A DNA stretch of 64,000 bases, from NCBI RefSeq assembly GCF_033115175.1, contig NC_084843.1:58134474-58198473 (forward strand). The letters run 5' to 3'. A program made the position numbers and the translations under genes. Every line of letters begins with the position of its first letter. Position 1 is the stretch's first letter. Origin of the DNA: Lepus europaeus (lineage: Eukaryota > Chordata > Mammalia > Lagomorpha > Leporidae). Of this stretch, positions 61,691 to 64,000 are shown in pieces. The notes below the pieces were generated by a model. The model was given only the letters and a program-made list of their open reading frames with translations. It made no database searches and was not told the DNA's origin.

Positions 61691-64000
61691 CTGAGCGTCG
61701 CTTCCTTAGGCCTGGTGGATGTTTATGTGGCATACATATCTGGAAAGGTGGCCTGTGCACCAGCAAGGGTTGTTTAGAGCACGCGAGGAATTTACGACTA
61801 CAATTGAAGGAGGGGGGGTACGGAAGCGGGGCGAGGTTTATTTCCAAGAACGAAAAGACAGAGGTGGGGATATTTTTGGGTGTGTTTCCTAATTTTACTG
61901 GTAGTTGGTTACACGGGTTCAAACCCAAGCCTCCTCCTTCTCCCATAAAAGAATCTCCATTAGGTTGTCAACCTCTCTCTGTCCTTCAAGCCAAGTTGTG
62001 GTTTCCATTAAACTTCGGAATGAAGATTTACGGGAAGTGGCACGCAGTGTCGCTTTCTCTCCGCACGGATTCGGAGCCCAGACTAGAAGCCTGGGACTCC
62101 CACTTGCTGCTTTAATGAGTAAACCATTGCTGCCCGCGCCGGCCAGAGGTGTGGGTCTTCATCGGCCCTACCCCTTTGTCTCCCCTCTTTCTCCAGTCCT
62201 CTTTATCTGCGTGTCCCTCCCCTCCCCCACTTTCTTTTCTACGTGTCTCCTTCCCTGCGCGTTTAATTTTCTCCTTCTCGTCCTTGGAGTTTCTACCTTT
62301 GGTCTTCAGCTGTTTGATCCCCGTTGTCTTTGTATTCTGGCTTTATTGCTATAGATTTATTCCCCTGCCTCAGTATTTGGGCTTTTTGTTTTTGTTTTTC
62401 CTTTTTGGACATTTTCTTCCTTCTTAAGCCTTTTCCTTTTCTTCCTCCACAAGTGTTTTATGTCTTTCTTGGAAGGTCCGGGGCCATCCCCTCTCCATTT
62501 TAACTTCTTCCTTCCCCTTTCTTGGCCCTTTTTTTTTTTTTTCCTTGCTCTCTGCAGGGCAGCAGGCTATTTTACATATGGAAGGAGGCTTTGGCTAAAT
62601 CTGCTGGCATTCTAGTGAGTTTCCCTGAACAGCCTTTCCCCTGGTGAGGGCTCTCACACTTCCTGTGTTAGAAAACTATCTAGGAACAGCAAGCAGTCCT
62701 TGGGCTCTCCCTTCAGATGTAGAGCCTAGTGCCTGGGGACACTGCCAGGTGTACCTTTTAAAGAGAAATGTGTTAAGCCTTGTTTTTTCTCAGTCAAGTG
62801 CGAGGGGCTTTAAGTTCTGCAGAGCTGAACGCAGGGACAGTGAAACCAGAATCTTTTGCCACTAGCTGTATGTTTGCAGGTGATTTTTTTTTTGGGGGGG
62901 GTCTACTGGTTCAGAAAGGATTCTAAAGTAATTTAAGATTGACTGTGGGCTGGATGGCTACCCCAGTTCAGCCACTTCCTGCTCAGGGGATTTGGGGAGA
63001 TAGCCAACTGAGGAGGGATGGAGGTAGGAGAGAATTTTCTGACAGGGTGCTGTCAGTATGGTAGTGGTACAGTTTAGGGTGCCAGCTTTTCACTTTCTGG
63101 GGAAGATGATTGTTTTTTTGCTCATTGTATTAAGAAAAAAGTTCTTAGGCAAGACTGTCATCAATGGCTTTGTAAGCTCAAGTAATATTGAAGCAAAAAT
63201 TCTGAACCTGTTGGCTGATTGCATATTGAGCAGACCTTCTGTAGAACATGATCAGCAGTGCTCACTCTGAGAGCCGCTCTTGCTGCTCAGTGCTCCATCT
63301 GCAACCTTTTATTCCCTGCTGGCTTTTTGTGCCTCAGATCATGCACTGGCTTCTTAATCTCTTGGCCTGTAATTTTAAATTTCATGAACTTTAGTTGCCT
63401 ATGTTGTAGGACATTTGGGGGGGGGGGACACTCTGTTGATGGAAAAGATCTGTTAACTGAGCATGTTTTGCATCTCAGAGTTGATTTCCTACCCCCCTTC
63501 TAGGACAAGAATTCACAGGATGGTGTCAATTAATTGCACATGGTTCCCCCTCCTGGGCTCACCATGTATACTTAATAACCGTCAACAGTCTTGTTTTTTG
63601 GCTCAGACTGTTAGCACTGGGAGTCTTGAAGATTTGGGTTAGAACAAAACTGTGAGAAATAGACAATCCTCAGAAATGAAAGATGGGAGTGGAATTAGGG
63701 AAGAGAGTACAAAAGGGAGATTTAACATTTTGAATGTTGCAGTTCATCTGAGTTGGAGGAGAGTATTCACTTGTAAAATACCTTTTTGTATAAATGAAGC
63801 TCTTTATAATCAAACACTCAGATTGGAAGTGGAGCATTTAATAATGTTGATAAATTAAAACGGAAAATTACTCTCAGGAATCTTTGGCAATTCCCACATT
63901 TAAAGGTGGACCTGTTTAATAGACTGGACCTCATCTTTTCCCCCATACAGTCTAAGAAAAGCCTGCTGCTGCTACTCCAAGAGTTCTGCAGCCCTTGGGA
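61691..64000. other. SINE-free sequence after the island (probable start of TET1 intron 1)
   Basis: About 2.3 kb without any CSINE, LINE or LTR I can recognise. It has pyrimidine-rich stretches (62170-62550), a T-run at 62530-62542 and an 11-G run at 63417-63427. Short frames (for example 61549-62115) have no recognisable product. Confidence 0.5.

Overview
This window is mammalian nuclear DNA, almost certainly from a lagomorph (most likely rabbit, Oryctolagus cuniculus). The evidence is roughly 120 copies or fragments of lagomorph-specific tRNA-derived C repeats (CSINEs). There are two visible types. An older type ends in 'ctttcaaataaataaa'. A younger type (OcuSINE-like) starts 'ggccggcgccgtggctcaac' and ends 'ctctgcctgtcaaaaaa'. 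Nearly all reading frames that recur across the window (for example those containing 'LPLFQASSLLWPG') are translations of these SINEs, not genes.

The only protein-coding sequence I can support is the 5' part of SLC25A16, a mitochondrial solute carrier, on the minus strand. Exon 1 with the start codon is at 32849-32972, exon 2 at 20152-20244 and exon 3 at 889-1022. They join in frame into 41 + 1 + 30 + 1 + 44 residues covering the first mitochondrial-carrier repeat. Later exons lie beyond base 1. A CpG island around 32.7-33.2 kb is its promoter. Introns 1 (about 12.6 kb) and 2 (about 19.1 kb) consist mostly of SINEs, often nested in each other, in L1M/L2 LINE remnants, in MIRs and in MaLR-type LTR remnants.

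From 33.2 to 58.9 kb is an intergenic stretch of the same SINE-rich character. It also holds an L2 split by several SINEs (38.2-40.4 kb), a hAT-like element (48.7 kb), an LTR followed by Tigger1-like and Tigger2/MER2-like DNA transposons (54.1-56.7 kb) and another L2 3' end (57.2 kb).

From 58.9 kb to the end no SINE is seen. A large CpG island (59.9-61.7 kb) lies about 27 kb from SLC25A16 in divergent position. In other mammals TET1 is the neighbour transcribed divergently from SLC25A16 and its first exon is non-coding, so this island is most simply the TET1 promoter and first exon, with the remainder of the window as the start of TET1 intron 1. No TET1 coding sequence is present. This last assignment rests on gene order, not on recognised sequence.

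I found no unknown gene system. The most notable things are the nested SINE stacks with intact target-site duplications, close inverted SINE pairs inside the SLC25A16 transcript, a microsatellite grown from a SINE tail, and weak GTGGGT splice donors in SLC25A16, one followed by a pyrimidine tract. SINE boundaries are read by eye and are usually good to within about 5-10 bases.
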